Shown here: positions 26,783-35,287 of the stretch, piece by piece
How the letters are laid out: each line of letters starts with the position of its first letter
How positions within the stretch are numbered: position 1 is the first letter of the stretch
Source: CAVROT01 sp963722905
Lineage (GTDB): Bacteria; Pseudomonadota; Alphaproteobacteria; Rhodobacterales; Rhodobacteraceae
DNA: 64,000 bases
NCBI GenBank assembly: GCA_963722905.1
Contig: CAVROT010000012.1
Location: forward strand, 124,001-188,000
Reading direction: 5' to 3'
Program-made: the position numbers and the translations under genes
The notes under the pieces: generated by a model
Database searches by the model: none
What the model saw: the letters and a program-made list of their open reading frames with translations, nothing else
Told to the model about the DNA's origin: nothing

Positions 26783-28606
26783 ATGACGATGTTCCAGAGT
26801 TTTCACGCCACCGGGTCACCAGACCAGGGCCCGCCTCGGCTGAAGGCCCTTCGGGCCGCGATGGAGACCGCCGGGGTCGACGCCTTCCTCGTGCCGCGTG
26901 CCGACGCCCACCAGGGCGAATACGTCGCCCCCTGCGATGCCCGGCTGCAATGGCTGACGGGATTCAGCGGATCGGCCGGGACATGCGCGGTGACGCAGGA
27001 CCTGGCCGCCGTCTTCGTCGACGGGCGCTACCGGGTACAGGTCCGGGGCGAAGTCGCGTCCGATTTCACGCCTGTGGACTATCCGGCGACCCTTCCCTCG
27101 GCGTGGCTCGCCGAACACCTCTCTGACGGCGCAGTTATCGGTTTCGACCCATGGCTTCACACGCCAAAGGAGATCGGCGAAGTCAGGGGGATCCTCCTGC
27201 GGGCAAGCATGAAATTGCAGCCTGTGGATAACCTTGTTGACTCCATCTGGCGCGACCGACCCGCCCCTCCGCTGGGCGCCGTTTCGATCTTTCCGGACGA
27301 ATTGGCCGGGCGGACGTCGGTCGAGGCGCGGGCCGGCGTTGCCGACGCGCTGCGCGCCGCCGGCCATAGATGTGCGGTGCTGACCCAGCCCGACAGCATC
27401 GCCTGGCTTCTGAACATCCGCGGGTCGGACCTGCCCCGCGTTCCGGTCGCGCAAGGGTTCGCCATCGTGAACGACAACGCCCGCGTGTCCCTCTTCATGG
27501 CCGCGGCCAAGCTGGATGACGGCGTACGCGCCCACCTGGGCGATGATGTCGCTGTCCTGCCGCCCGATGGGCTGACGGCCGCGCTGGCGACACTGGCCAG
27601 CCCGGTCCGCGTCGATCCCGCAACGGCGCCCGTCGCCGTCGTGGATGCGCTGGAAGCGGGCGGGATCGAGATCGCCACTGCCGCAGATCCCTGCATCCTG
27701 CCCAAGGCTCGAAAGTCGCCGGCCGAGATCGCCGCCACACGCGCCGCCCACCTGCGCGACGGCGCCGCGATGTGCACCTTCCTCGCGTGGCTCGACGCGC
27801 GGCGCGACGACATCCTGGCGGGCGCCCGCGTGACGGAGACGGATGTGGTGCGCGCGCTGGAAGGTTTCCGGCGGGCGACGAACCACCTTCAGGACATATC
27901 GTTCGACACCATCGCCGGCTCCGGTCCCCATGGCGCCATCGTCCACTACCGCGTGACCGAGGGGACGGACCGGGCCATCGCGCCGGGCGACCTGCTGCTG
28001 GTGGACAGCGGCGGCCAGTACCCGGACGGCACGACCGACATCACGCGGACCGTCGCCATCGGGCCGCCCGACGACGATCAGCGCGCCGCCTTCACACGGG
28101 TGCTGCAGGGTATGATCGCCATCAGCCGCGTGCGCTTCCCCAGGGGCGTCGCGGGATGCCATCTGGACGCCCTGGCGCGTGCCCCGCTCTGGATGGCCGG
28201 TCAGGACTACGACCACGGCACCGGCCACGGCGTCGGCGTCTACCTCTCGGTCCACGAGGGCCCGCAGCGCCTGTCGCGCGTCAGCGACACGCCGCTGGAG
28301 CCGGGCATGATCCTGTCCAACGAACCCGGCTACTACCGCGACGGCGCCTGGGGGATCCGCATCGAGAACCTGATCGTCGTGCAGCCCGCGTCCCCGCTGG
28401 ACGGCGCGGACGCGACACGCAAGATGCTGGCCTTCGACACGTTGACATGGGTTCCGATCGACCGGGCGCTGATCGTGCCCGGAATGCTGTCGGCGGGCGA
28501 ACGCGACTGGCTGAACGCCTACCACGCCGAAGTCGCCCGCCTCATGCGAGACCGGCTCGATCCTTCGACCGCCGCCTGGCTGGACCGTGCGACGGCGCCC
28601 GTCTAG
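26783..28606 (+). CDS. pepP: Xaa-Pro aminopeptidase (M24B)
   Basis: 607 residues, the three-domain form like eukaryotic aminopeptidase P1 rather than the shorter E. coli PepP. Removes the N-terminal residue preceding proline; cytoplasmic. Two creatinase-like N-terminal domains (GEYVAPCDARLQWLTGFSGS; PDSIAWLLNIRG) are followed by the pita-bread catalytic domain with metal ligands D408, D419, H482, E514 and E528 (VDSGGQY, TTDITR, GTGHGVG, NEPGYY, IRIEN). AAGG lies five bases before the ATG; ATG 26789 is an alternative start. It begins 80 bases after cobT on the same strand. Confidence 0.95.
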   Translation: MTMFQSFHATGSPDQGPPRLKALRAAMETAGVDAFLVPRADAHQGEYVAPCDARLQWLTGFSGSAGTCAVTQDLAAVFVDGRYRVQVRGEVASDFTPVDYPATLPSAWLAEHLSDGAVIGFDPWLHTPKEIGEVRGILLRASMKLQPVDNLVDSIWRDRPAPPLGAVSIFPDELAGRTSVEARAGVADALRAAGHRCAVLTQPDSIAWLLNIRGSDLPRVPVAQGFAIVNDNARVSLFMAAAKLDDGVRAHLGDDVAVLPPDGLTAALATLASPVRVDPATAPVAVVDALEAGGIEIATAADPCILPKARKSPAEIAATRAAHLRDGAAMCTFLAWLDARRDDILAGARVTETDVVRALEGFRRATNHLQDISFDTIAGSGPHGAIVHYRVTEGTDRAIAPGDLLLVDSGGQYPDGTTDITRTVAIGPPDDDQRAAFTRVLQGMIAISRVRFPRGVAGCHLDALARAPLWMAGQDYDHGTGHGVGVYLSVHEGPQRLSRVSDTPLEPGMILSNEPGYYRDGAWGIRIENLIVVQPASPLDGADATRKMLAFDTLTWVPIDRALIVPGMLSAGERDWLNAYHAEVARLMRDRLDPSTAAWLDRATAPV

Positions 28607-28720
28607 CGGCCGTCGCCGCCGGTGTGGCCCCGGTCGCGAGCCTTCGACATTCTCCTGTCACAATACGTACGTTACCGTTAACCTTTCTTCGACAGCGCTA
28701 TGAAGCGACGGGGGAACAGC

Positions 28721-29062
28721 ATGGCCGACCATATCGAGATCTCGGACGCACCGGGCACATGGGTCGTGCGCGCCGGCGGTGCCGTGATCGCGGAGTCCGC
28801 GCAAGCGCTGGAACTGCGGGAAGGCGACTACGATCCCGTCATCTACATCCCCCGCGGCGACATCGCGATGGCCTTCCTCGAGCCGTCCGAAAAGACGACC
28901 CATTGCCCCCACAAGGGCGACGCCACCTATTTCGGCGTCCAGACCAAGAGCCGCCTGCTGGCCGATGCGGCATGGAGCTATGAAGCGCCCAACGCGGCGG
29001 TCGCCCGGATCGCCGGGCATCTCGCCTTCGACACCGCCGAGGTCACGGTCGAAGAGGTCTGA
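28721..29062 (+). CDS. DUF427 domain protein
   Basis: 113 residues. It matches the DUF427 pattern: VVRAGGAVIAES, YIPRGDIAMAFLEPSEKTTHCPHKGDATY, shown here as shorter pieces IPRGDIAM and THCPHKGDATYF, then AAWSYEAP. The fold is a small beta barrel; the function is unknown. Start at ATG 28721 was chosen because GGGGGA lies six bases upstream and MADHIEI is typical; ATG 28700 is in frame but precedes this site. The upstream 114 bases include an A+T-rich GTTACCGTTAACC that may be part of the promoter. Confidence 0.85.
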   Translation: MADHIEISDAPGTWVVRAGGAVIAESAQALELREGDYDPVIYIPRGDIAMAFLEPSEKTTHCPHKGDATYFGVQTKSRLLADAAWSYEAPNAAVARIAGHLAFDTAEVTVEEV

Positions 29063-29090
29063 CCGTCCCGTTCGCGCGTCGCGCTGGGCG

Positions 29091-30776
29091 CTACGAGTGC
29101 TCCTCCGCCGCGGTCGCGGCCAGCGCGCGGTTGTAGGCCTTCAAGGCATCGACATGGAACAGCGCGCCCAGGATCTCGGGCGGCTCACCCCGCGCGCCCA
29201 GCGTCACCACCGGCAGGAAGGGTCGCATCGTCCGCTCGAACACGGGCATCGCCGCCTCCAGCGTCGCGTTGGCCTCGATGTAGTCGCCCGCCTCGATGGC
29301 GGCCCAGACCGCGTCGTCGGGGGCCGCGCGGTCGTGGCCCGGGGGGCGCATCACGTTGGCCACACGGAACATCGACAGCAAGTATGCCTGCGGCCCGGCC
29401 GCCAGGTGCACGCCCGACCGCTCCAGCTGGGTGAGGAAGAAGGACCGGCTGACCAGGCGCGACGCCAGCGCCGTCGACATGCTGACGGCGACCATCACGG
29501 CGAGGCCCGTCTGCCAGTCGCCCGTCAGCTCGAACACGATCAGCGTGGTCGAGATCGGCGCGCCCAGTACCGCCGCCGCGACCGCGCCCATGCCGGCCAG
29601 CGCATAGAGCGTCGCCGACCCCGACACCTCGGGCGCGATCCCGGTCGCGACCAGCCCGAAGGCCAACCCGGTGAGCGCGCCCAGCATCAGCGAGGGCGAG
29701 AACACGCCGCCGCCCATGCGCCCCCCCATCGTGATCGCGACCGCCCCCGTCTTGAGCACCGCCAGCACGACCGCCTCGTGCAGCAGCAGACCGCCGGTCA
29801 GCGCCAACGACGTCGTTTCGTAGCCCACCCCGATGATGTGCGGGAACCAGATCGCGATGGCGCCCAGAAGGCCCCCCGCGACGGCAGGCCGGGCGAAGCG
29901 CGGGATCCGCAGGCGCCGCTGCACCGCGGTACCCGCCGCATCCGCCCAGAAGATCGCGCGCATGAAGGCGACGGCGACGAGCCCGCAGAGCAGCCCCAGG
30001 ATCAGGAAGGCCGGAAGCTCCACGTAGAAGGCAAGGACTCCTTCGGTTCCCAGCGCGAATTCGGTGATGCCGCCGAACTCCAGCCGGTTGATGACGGTGC
30101 CGGCGGCCGAGGCGATGACGATGGGTGCGAAGGCATGCACGGCAAAGTGGCGCAGCACGACCTCCAGCGCGAAGAGGGCGCCGGCGATGGGCGCATTGAA
30201 GGATGCGCTGACCGCGCCGGCCACCGCGCACCCCAACAGATCGCGCCCGGTAATCCCGTCGGCGTCCATCCGGGTGCAGACCCAGGATGAGATGACGGCC
30301 GCAAGATGCACCACCGGCCCCTCGCGCCCGGTCGATCCGCCCGTCGACAGCGTGATGAGAGAGGCGGCCGCGCTGGCAAGACCGGGGCGCACCTGTACCC
30401 GCCCCTCCGCCAGCGCCGCGCCGGCAATCACGTCCGCGACGGACCTGACCTGTCCGTCCGGCGTGAACCGGCTCAGGATCAGCCCCGTGACGAGGCCGCC
30501 CACGATCGGCACGAGCAGGATGACCCACCACGGCAGCGCCCGCGCCGCGGTCGCAAGATAGAGGACGTCGGACGTGCCGTAGGCCGTCGCCTGCAGCCAG
30601 TCTATGCCGCGCCGGAAGGCCAGAGCCGACAAGCCCGCGGCGACCCCGATAGCCAGCGCGATGAACCAGAACTGGACCTGCGACGGCCCGCGGTACTTCA
30701 GTACGTCCCACCCCTCGCGGCACAGCCGCAGGACGCGCGCCGCGATCGGGGGCGGTGGGGTGGACGGCTCAGTCAT
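29091..30776 (-). CDS. CLC-family chloride channel/transporter with C-terminal CBS-like domain
   Basis: 561 residues, about 10-12 hydrophobic helices, then a cytoplasmic tail (about 460-561, starting VANVMRPP) resembling a CBS domain. Conserved CLC elements: STGREGP with gating glutamate E152, FNAPIAGALFALEVVL (193-208), and GGGVFSPSLMLG. Two oddities: the GSGIP chloride-binding motif is replaced by a sequence around DGQVRSVADVIAG, and the position of the internal proton glutamate of E. coli ClcA (E203) is valine V206. That suggests altered proton coupling. The start at ATG 30776 precedes a cytoplasmic N-terminus; no strong ribosome site is evident. It is convergent with the DUF427 gene, 28 bases apart. 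Confidence 0.88.
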   Translation of the reverse strand: MTEPSTPPPPIAARVLRLCREGWDVLKYRGPSQVQFWFIALAIGVAAGLSALAFRRGIDWLQATAYGTSDVLYLATAARALPWWVILLVPIVGGLVTGLILSRFTPDGQVRSVADVIAGAALAEGRVQVRPGLASAAASLITLSTGGSTGREGPVVHLAAVISSWVCTRMDADGITGRDLLGCAVAGAVSASFNAPIAGALFALEVVLRHFAVHAFAPIVIASAAGTVINRLEFGGITEFALGTEGVLAFYVELPAFLILGLLCGLVAVAFMRAIFWADAAGTAVQRRLRIPRFARPAVAGGLLGAIAIWFPHIIGVGYETTSLALTGGLLLHEAVVLAVLKTGAVAITMGGRMGGGVFSPSLMLGALTGLAFGLVATGIAPEVSGSATLYALAGMGAVAAAVLGAPISTTLIVFELTGDWQTGLAVMVAVSMSTALASRLVSRSFFLTQLERSGVHLAAGPQAYLLSMFRVANVMRPPGHDRAAPDDAVWAAIEAGDYIEANATLEAAMPVFERTMRPFLPVVTLGARGEPPEILGALFHVDALKAYNRALAATAAEEHS

Positions 30777-30946
30777 GTCGGCGGGGCATCGTGATGGGAT
30801 GGGCCTGCAGAGGGACGATTGCCGCAGCCCTACGGGATCGGCCGGCCCGCTCCAAGCCCGCCTCCGCGGCCCCCGGCATATCGGGCCCTTCCAGGCCCCG
30901 CCCCGATCCTTGTCGCGGCGCCGATGTGCCGCCGGCACGCCGACCG

Positions 30947-31008
30947 ACCCGCCCCCTCATCCTGTCGGAAATACTCCCGCCGGAGGCTCCCGCGGCCCCA
31001 CCGGCGCC
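30947..31008. repeat. 62-bp direct repeat, copy 1
   Basis: Lies in the 347-base gap between the CLC gene and recN. It is identical to copy 2 except for one base (C at 30998). The core AATACTCCCGCCGGAGG has a small CTCC/GGAG inverted repeat. The rest of the gap (30777-30946 and 31009-31061) is G+C rich with no gene seen. Confidence 0.9.
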
Positions 31009-31061
31009 CCGGTCGCGCGGAAAGGACGGGGCCGCCGCCGGCACCGTCCGACAATCGCAGC

Positions 31062-31123
31062 ACCCGCCCCCTCATCCTGTCGGAAATACTCCCGCCGGAG
31101 GCTCCCGCGGCCGCACCGGCGCC
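31062..31123. repeat. 62-bp direct repeat, copy 2
   Basis: Second copy, offset by 115 bases from the first, with G at 31113 as the only difference. It ends exactly at the base next to the recN stop codon, so read on the minus strand it begins immediately after the gene and could act in the recN 3' end. Confidence 0.9.
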
Positions 31124-32773
31124 TTAGTCCGCCAGAAGGGCCCGCGCCGCCGCCCGCGCCTCGGGCGTTACCCGGTCGCCCGACAGCATCCGCGCGATCT
31201 CATCCACCCGCGCGGCCGCGTCCAGCGGCACCACGTTCGACAGCGTCACGTCGTCGCGAACGGTTTTCTCGACCCGCCAATGGTGCTGGCCCTGTGCCGC
31301 AACCTGCGGCGAATGGGTCACCACGAGAACCTGCGCCTCTCGCGCCAGCGCGGCCAGCCTGCGACCCACCGCGTCGGCCGTGGCGCCGCCGACGCCGCGG
31401 TCGATCTCGTCGAAGATCAGCGTCAGCCCCGGCGCGTCGCGCGTCAGGCAGACCTTCAGGGCCAGCAGGAAGCGCGACAGCTCGCCGCCCGACGCGATAC
31501 GCCCCAGAGGGCCCGCCGGCGCCCCGGGGTTCGTGGCGACGGTAAAGGCGACCTGGTCCGCTCCCTCCGGACCCGCTGTCGCTTCCCCGACCAGTGTCGT
31601 GAACACCGCCCGTTCCATCTTCAGCGGCGCCAGCTCGGCCGCCATCGCGTCGTCCAGCCGCCCTGCCGCCGCACGGCGGCGTTCGCTCAAGGCCCGAGCG
31701 GCGGCATCGTGGGCGCGCCCGGCAGACGCCAGTTCGGCGTCGAGCCGTGCCAGGTCGCCGTCGCCGGCCTCCAGCGCCCCCAGTCGCGCGCGCAGCTCCG
31801 CAGCGTGCGGCCCCAGATCGTCCGGCAGGACGTCGTATTTCCGCGCAAGGCCGCGGATTGCGAAAAGCCGCTCCTCGGTCCGTTCCAGATCCCCGGCGTC
31901 GACGTCCATGTCACGCAAGGCGGCCTCGGTTCCCTGCGCGGCCCCGGCCAGCGCATCCAGCGCCCGTTCGAGAGCCGCGACAGGCGCCTCCAGCGGCCCG
32001 CCCCCGGCACCGTCCGCCCCCTCCAGCCGCCGCAGCGCGTCGATCATCGGACCCTCGGCGCCCTGACCGCCCATCAGCGCCAGCGCCTTCTCGACATCGC
32101 CGCGCATCCGGTCCGCCGCCTGCATCCGTCGCCGTTCGGCATCCAGCGTCGCCTCCTCGCCCGGCTCGGGCGACAAGGCATCCAGTTCACCGACCGCATG
32201 GCGCAGAAAATCCTCCTCGGCGCGTAGCGTCTCCATCGCCAGGCGTGCGGCGTCCCGCGCGCGCCGCGCCGCGGCCTGCGTTCGCCAGGCGGCGCGCGTC
32301 GCGTCCAGATCCGGCTCCGATCCGGCGAATTCGTCCAGCAGCGCCCGGTGGCCCCTGGGATCCAGAAGCCCGCGGTCGTCGTGCTGACCGTGCAATTCCA
32401 CCAGCGTCGCACCGAGGCGCCGCAAGACGTCGCCCGATGACCGGATGTCGTTGACGAAGGCGGTCTTTCGACCGTCCGGCGCAGCCACCCGCCGCAGGAG
32501 CAGCTCGTCCTCCACGGCTATTCCGGCCTCCCCGAGCACGTCGCGGGCGGCATGCCCCTGCGACAGATCGAAGGCCGCCGTCACCTCGCCCCTCTCGGCA
32601 CCCGCACGCACGAGGTCCGCCCGCCCCCGCCAGCCCAGCACGAACCCGAGGCTGTCGAGAAGGATGGACTTGCCCGCCCCCGTCTCTCCGGTCAGCACGT
32701 TCAGTCCGGGCTGGAAGGCAAGCTCCAGCCTGTCGATCAGGAGGATGTCGCGGATGTCGAGGCTGCGAAGCAT
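31124..32773 (-). CDS. recN: DNA repair protein RecN
   Basis: 549 residues. SMC-like ATPase acting early in repair of double-strand breaks. Walker A GETGAGKS is at 29-36 in the typical context FQPGLNVLTGETGAGKS; GRKTAFVNDI and VELHGQHDDRGLL are further family blocks. A central Ala/Arg/Glu-rich coiled coil is followed by the C-terminal signature region ASGGELSRFLLALK and Walker B LIFDEIDRGVGG. The ATG at 32773 begins MLRSLDIRDILLID as expected; the longer frame to 33034 is not supported. It is last in the ftsZ-lpxC-bamD-recN order. Confidence 0.97.
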   Translation of the reverse strand: MLRSLDIRDILLIDRLELAFQPGLNVLTGETGAGKSILLDSLGFVLGWRGRADLVRAGAERGEVTAAFDLSQGHAARDVLGEAGIAVEDELLLRRVAAPDGRKTAFVNDIRSSGDVLRRLGATLVELHGQHDDRGLLDPRGHRALLDEFAGSEPDLDATRAAWRTQAAARRARDAARLAMETLRAEEDFLRHAVGELDALSPEPGEEATLDAERRRMQAADRMRGDVEKALALMGGQGAEGPMIDALRRLEGADGAGGGPLEAPVAALERALDALAGAAQGTEAALRDMDVDAGDLERTEERLFAIRGLARKYDVLPDDLGPHAAELRARLGALEAGDGDLARLDAELASAGRAHDAAARALSERRRAAAGRLDDAMAAELAPLKMERAVFTTLVGEATAGPEGADQVAFTVATNPGAPAGPLGRIASGGELSRFLLALKVCLTRDAPGLTLIFDEIDRGVGGATADAVGRRLAALAREAQVLVVTHSPQVAAQGQHHWRVEKTVRDDVTLSNVVPLDAAARVDEIARMLSGDRVTPEARAAARALLAD

Positions 32774-33086
32774 GTCACCACAGTATCTAGACCGCCGCGG
32801 GCCCGCCTGCACCGGGATTCCGTCGCCTGCCGTAGCATTTCCGCCGCCCCTGCACGGCGACCCGGACGCCCGGACGTCGCATCCGCCGCCGCGGCCCTCC
32901 CCATCGCCGCGGGCGGGCGAGGCGGGGCCCGGCGACCACAGGCTACGGACGGCGCCTGTGCGGCGCTGGACGATCAGTGCAGATGCGGCTTCATCGCACC
33001 CGGAGCAGGCCGGCCGAACGCCCGGGACCGGCATGCCGCATGCCGGTGCGCAAGCGATCCCCCCGAACGGTATCCGGGCGCATCCG
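32774..33086. other. 313-base gap between bamD and recN
   Basis: Very G+C rich with no convincing gene. A perfect hairpin lies at 33027-33047 (stem ACCGGCATG, loop CCG), 40 bases after the bamD stop on the minus strand and without a T-run; it may end or stabilise the bamD transcript. The recN promoter presumably lies nearer 32774-32900. Confidence 0.55.
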
Positions 33087-33932
33087 CTAAAGCCATTCGC
33101 CGCGGACGACCTGCCGGTAGACCGATGTCAGCCACCCATCCCCGGCCGGCTCCAGCGTCAGGCCGCGGCCGGTCAGCAACGCATAGGCGTCCTGGTACCA
33201 TTCGGTGCCGCGGTAGTTGTAACCGAGGATGGCGCCGGCGGTGCGCGCCTCGTCCACCAGCCCCAGCGAGAGGTAGGACTCCACCAGTCGCAGCAGCGCC
33301 TCGGGCGTATGCGTCGTGGTGTTGAACTGCTCCACCACCACACGGAACCTGTTGATCCCGGCGATATAGTGCCCCCGCTTGAGGTAGTAGCGCCCGATCT
33401 CCATCTCCTTGCCGGCCAGATGGTTGAAGGCAAGGTCGAACTTCAGGATGGCCGATCTGGCGTATTCCGTGTCGGGGTAGGCTTCGATCACCACGCGCAG
33501 GGCCTGGAGGGCCTGGAAGGTCAGGCCCTGGTCGCGTCCCACGTCGTCGATCTGATCGTAATAGCTGAGCGCCAGGAGGTAGGCGGCATAGGCCTCGTCC
33601 TCGCCCCCGGCGTAGAAATCCAGATAGCGCTGCGCGGCCCCGCGCGAGGCCACGTAGTCCCGGTCGCGGTGAAAGGCGAAGGCCTGCATGATCAGCGCAC
33701 GTTGGGCCCACTCGGAATAGGGATAAAGCCTTTCGACCTCGCCGAAGGTGACGGCGGCGGTATCGGCGTCGCGGCTGGCCAGCTGGACCTCGCCCCGGTT
33801 GAAGATCTCTTCGGCGGTCAGGGTGTCCAGCGGCTGCTCGCGCGCGGTGCCGAACCGTCCGCAGCCCGAAAGTACGAGGACCGTGCACAGGCAGGCACAT
33901 AGGATCGCGCTGCGCGGCTGCGCCGGTGTCAT
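33087..33932 (-). CDS. bamD: outer membrane assembly lipoprotein BamD (ComL)
   Basis: 281 residues. Lipoprotein of the BAM complex that inserts beta-barrel proteins in the outer membrane. The lipobox LSGC places the lipidated cysteine at C24. The mature part is a series of TPR helices: AEEIFNRGEVQL, VERLYPYSEWAQRALIM, RYLDFYAGGEDEAYAAYLLALSYY in family-typical order, and VIEAYPDTEYARSA. The start at ATG 33932 gives a proper lipoprotein signal; the longer frame to 34046 does not. It lies 121 bases downstream of lpxC on the same strand. Confidence 0.96.
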   Translation of the reverse strand: MTPAQPRSAILCACLCTVLVLSGCGRFGTAREQPLDTLTAEEIFNRGEVQLASRDADTAAVTFGEVERLYPYSEWAQRALIMQAFAFHRDRDYVASRGAAQRYLDFYAGGEDEAYAAYLLALSYYDQIDDVGRDQGLTFQALQALRVVIEAYPDTEYARSAILKFDLAFNHLAGKEMEIGRYYLKRGHYIAGINRFRVVVEQFNTTTHTPEALLRLVESYLSLGLVDEARTAGAILGYNYRGTEWYQDAYALLTGRGLTLEPAGDGWLTSVYRQVVRGEWL

Positions 33933-34053
33933 CGCCCCTGCCCTCCTGCCCGCGCCGCGTCGTTCCGCGACCGTTCGGCAAAGCCCTAGCATAGCGGCCG
34001 GCGGTGCAAAACGCCAAACCCGGGCCGGGCCGCCGATGGGTCGCATGTGTTGC

Positions 34054-34986
34054 TCAGGCCGTCAGGGGCACGTCGCTGCGTCGTACGCCCGCACCGGGGA
34101 GGGCGGCGATCCCTTCGCGGCCCGGCTGGACGATCCGGTAGGACAACGGGTCGGAAAAGAGCTTGCGCAGCAGCGCGTTGGTGAGCGCATGACCGGCAAG
34201 GCGGCCCGAATAGCGGGCCAGCAGCGGAAGGCCCGCCAGCGCAAGATCGCCAAGCGCATCCAGCATCTTGTGGCGTACGGCTTCGTCCGCGTGGCGCAGG
34301 CCACCGGGATTAAGCACCGCGTCGCCATCCACGACCACGGCGTTATCCAGCGTACCGCCCCGTGCCAGGCCGCCAGCGCGCATGGCAGCGACATCGGACT
34401 GACGACAGAAGGTCCGGCTGTCCGCCAGTTCGTGCAGGAAGGCGCCGTTGGCCAGCACAAGGTCCAGATCCTGGCGCCCGATGGCCCGCTCGGCGAAGTC
34501 GATGTGGAAATCCATCTCAAGCGTCGCGGCCGGGCTCAGCCGGGCGACGGCATCGCCGCGTCGTACCTCGACGCGGCGCAGGACCTGCAGGACCCGGACC
34601 GGAGCGCGCAGCCGGCGCAGGCCGCAACGAAGGATACCGGCGGCGAAGGGCGCGGCCGAGCCGTCCATGATCGGCGCTTCGGCGCCGTCGATGTCGATCA
34701 GGACGTTGTGCAGGCCGCAACCGACGATGGCCGCCATGACATGCTCGATGGTCGAAATCGCGACGGCGTCGCCGTTCGAGATGCGGGTGCAGAGCTGCGA
34801 CGGCTCCACCGCGTCCCAGAGCGCCGGCACCATGGCGTCGCGACCCGATCCGTCGTGCGCGATGTCGGTCCGTCGGAACCAGATGCCGTGCTCGGCGCCG
34901 GCCGGCCGCAGCACCATGCGGACGGGGCGGCCAGAGTGGAGGCCAAATCCGGCGAACGCCACCGGCGCTTTCAGGGTCGTCTGCAT
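34054..34986 (-). CDS. lpxC: UDP-3-O-acyl-N-acetylglucosamine deacetylase
   Basis: 310 residues. Zinc deacetylase, the committed step of lipid A synthesis. The zinc ligands are H82 (TIEHVMAA), H239 and D243 (RHKMLDALGD), and the catalytic histidine is H266 (RLAGHALTN). GFGLHSG near the start is the family N-terminal block. GAGGCGA precedes the ATG at 34986. A 301-base gap with a hairpin separates it from ftsZ, so it probably has its own promoter although it is downstream in the same direction. Confidence 0.97.
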   Translation of the reverse strand: MQTTLKAPVAFAGFGLHSGRPVRMVLRPAGAEHGIWFRRTDIAHDGSGRDAMVPALWDAVEPSQLCTRISNGDAVAISTIEHVMAAIVGCGLHNVLIDIDGAEAPIMDGSAAPFAAGILRCGLRRLRAPVRVLQVLRRVEVRRGDAVARLSPAATLEMDFHIDFAERAIGRQDLDLVLANGAFLHELADSRTFCRQSDVAAMRAGGLARGGTLDNAVVVDGDAVLNPGGLRHADEAVRHKMLDALGDLALAGLPLLARYSGRLAGHALTNALLRKLFSDPLSYRIVQPGREGIAALPGAGVRRSDVPLTA

Positions 34987-35287
34987 CTCGTGTCGCCTCA
35001 CCACTGACTGCTCGGAACATCGGGCCCGGTTTCTCCGCGCTCCGCCGCCAGCCGGGAAACGGACCCGGTGCGGATAGCAGTGAGTTAAAGTCAAGGTGGC
35101 AGGGCGACAACACACGGTTTGCGACCGTCTGTAACAGTGGCACGGATCGAACGGCCCGATACCGCCGAGCGAATGTTTACGAAACGGCAAGTCGCTGTCA
35201 TCTAACACAATGAGGGCCGACTGCTGTCGGCCCCCGCTGTCGTCTTTGTCATTCCACGGCGCTTCGCTGTGGCCGGATTGCGCTGCC
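34987..35287. promoter_or_regulatory. 301-base gap between ftsZ and lpxC
   Basis: Contains the ftsZ terminator-like hairpin (35214-35233) near its ftsZ end. The stretch 35080-35210 is less G+C rich and includes, on the minus strand, a TTGACT element (complement of about 35090) and TGTTTACG, so the lpxC promoter probably lies here. No exact promoter can be assigned by eye. Confidence 0.45.
35214..35233 (-). terminator. hairpin after ftsZ
   Basis: Perfect 8-bp stem GGGCCGAC with a TGCT loop. On the minus strand it lies 54 bases after the ftsZ stop and is followed by TCATTGTGTT, moderately T-rich. It could partly separate ftsZ from lpxC transcription. Confidence 0.6.
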
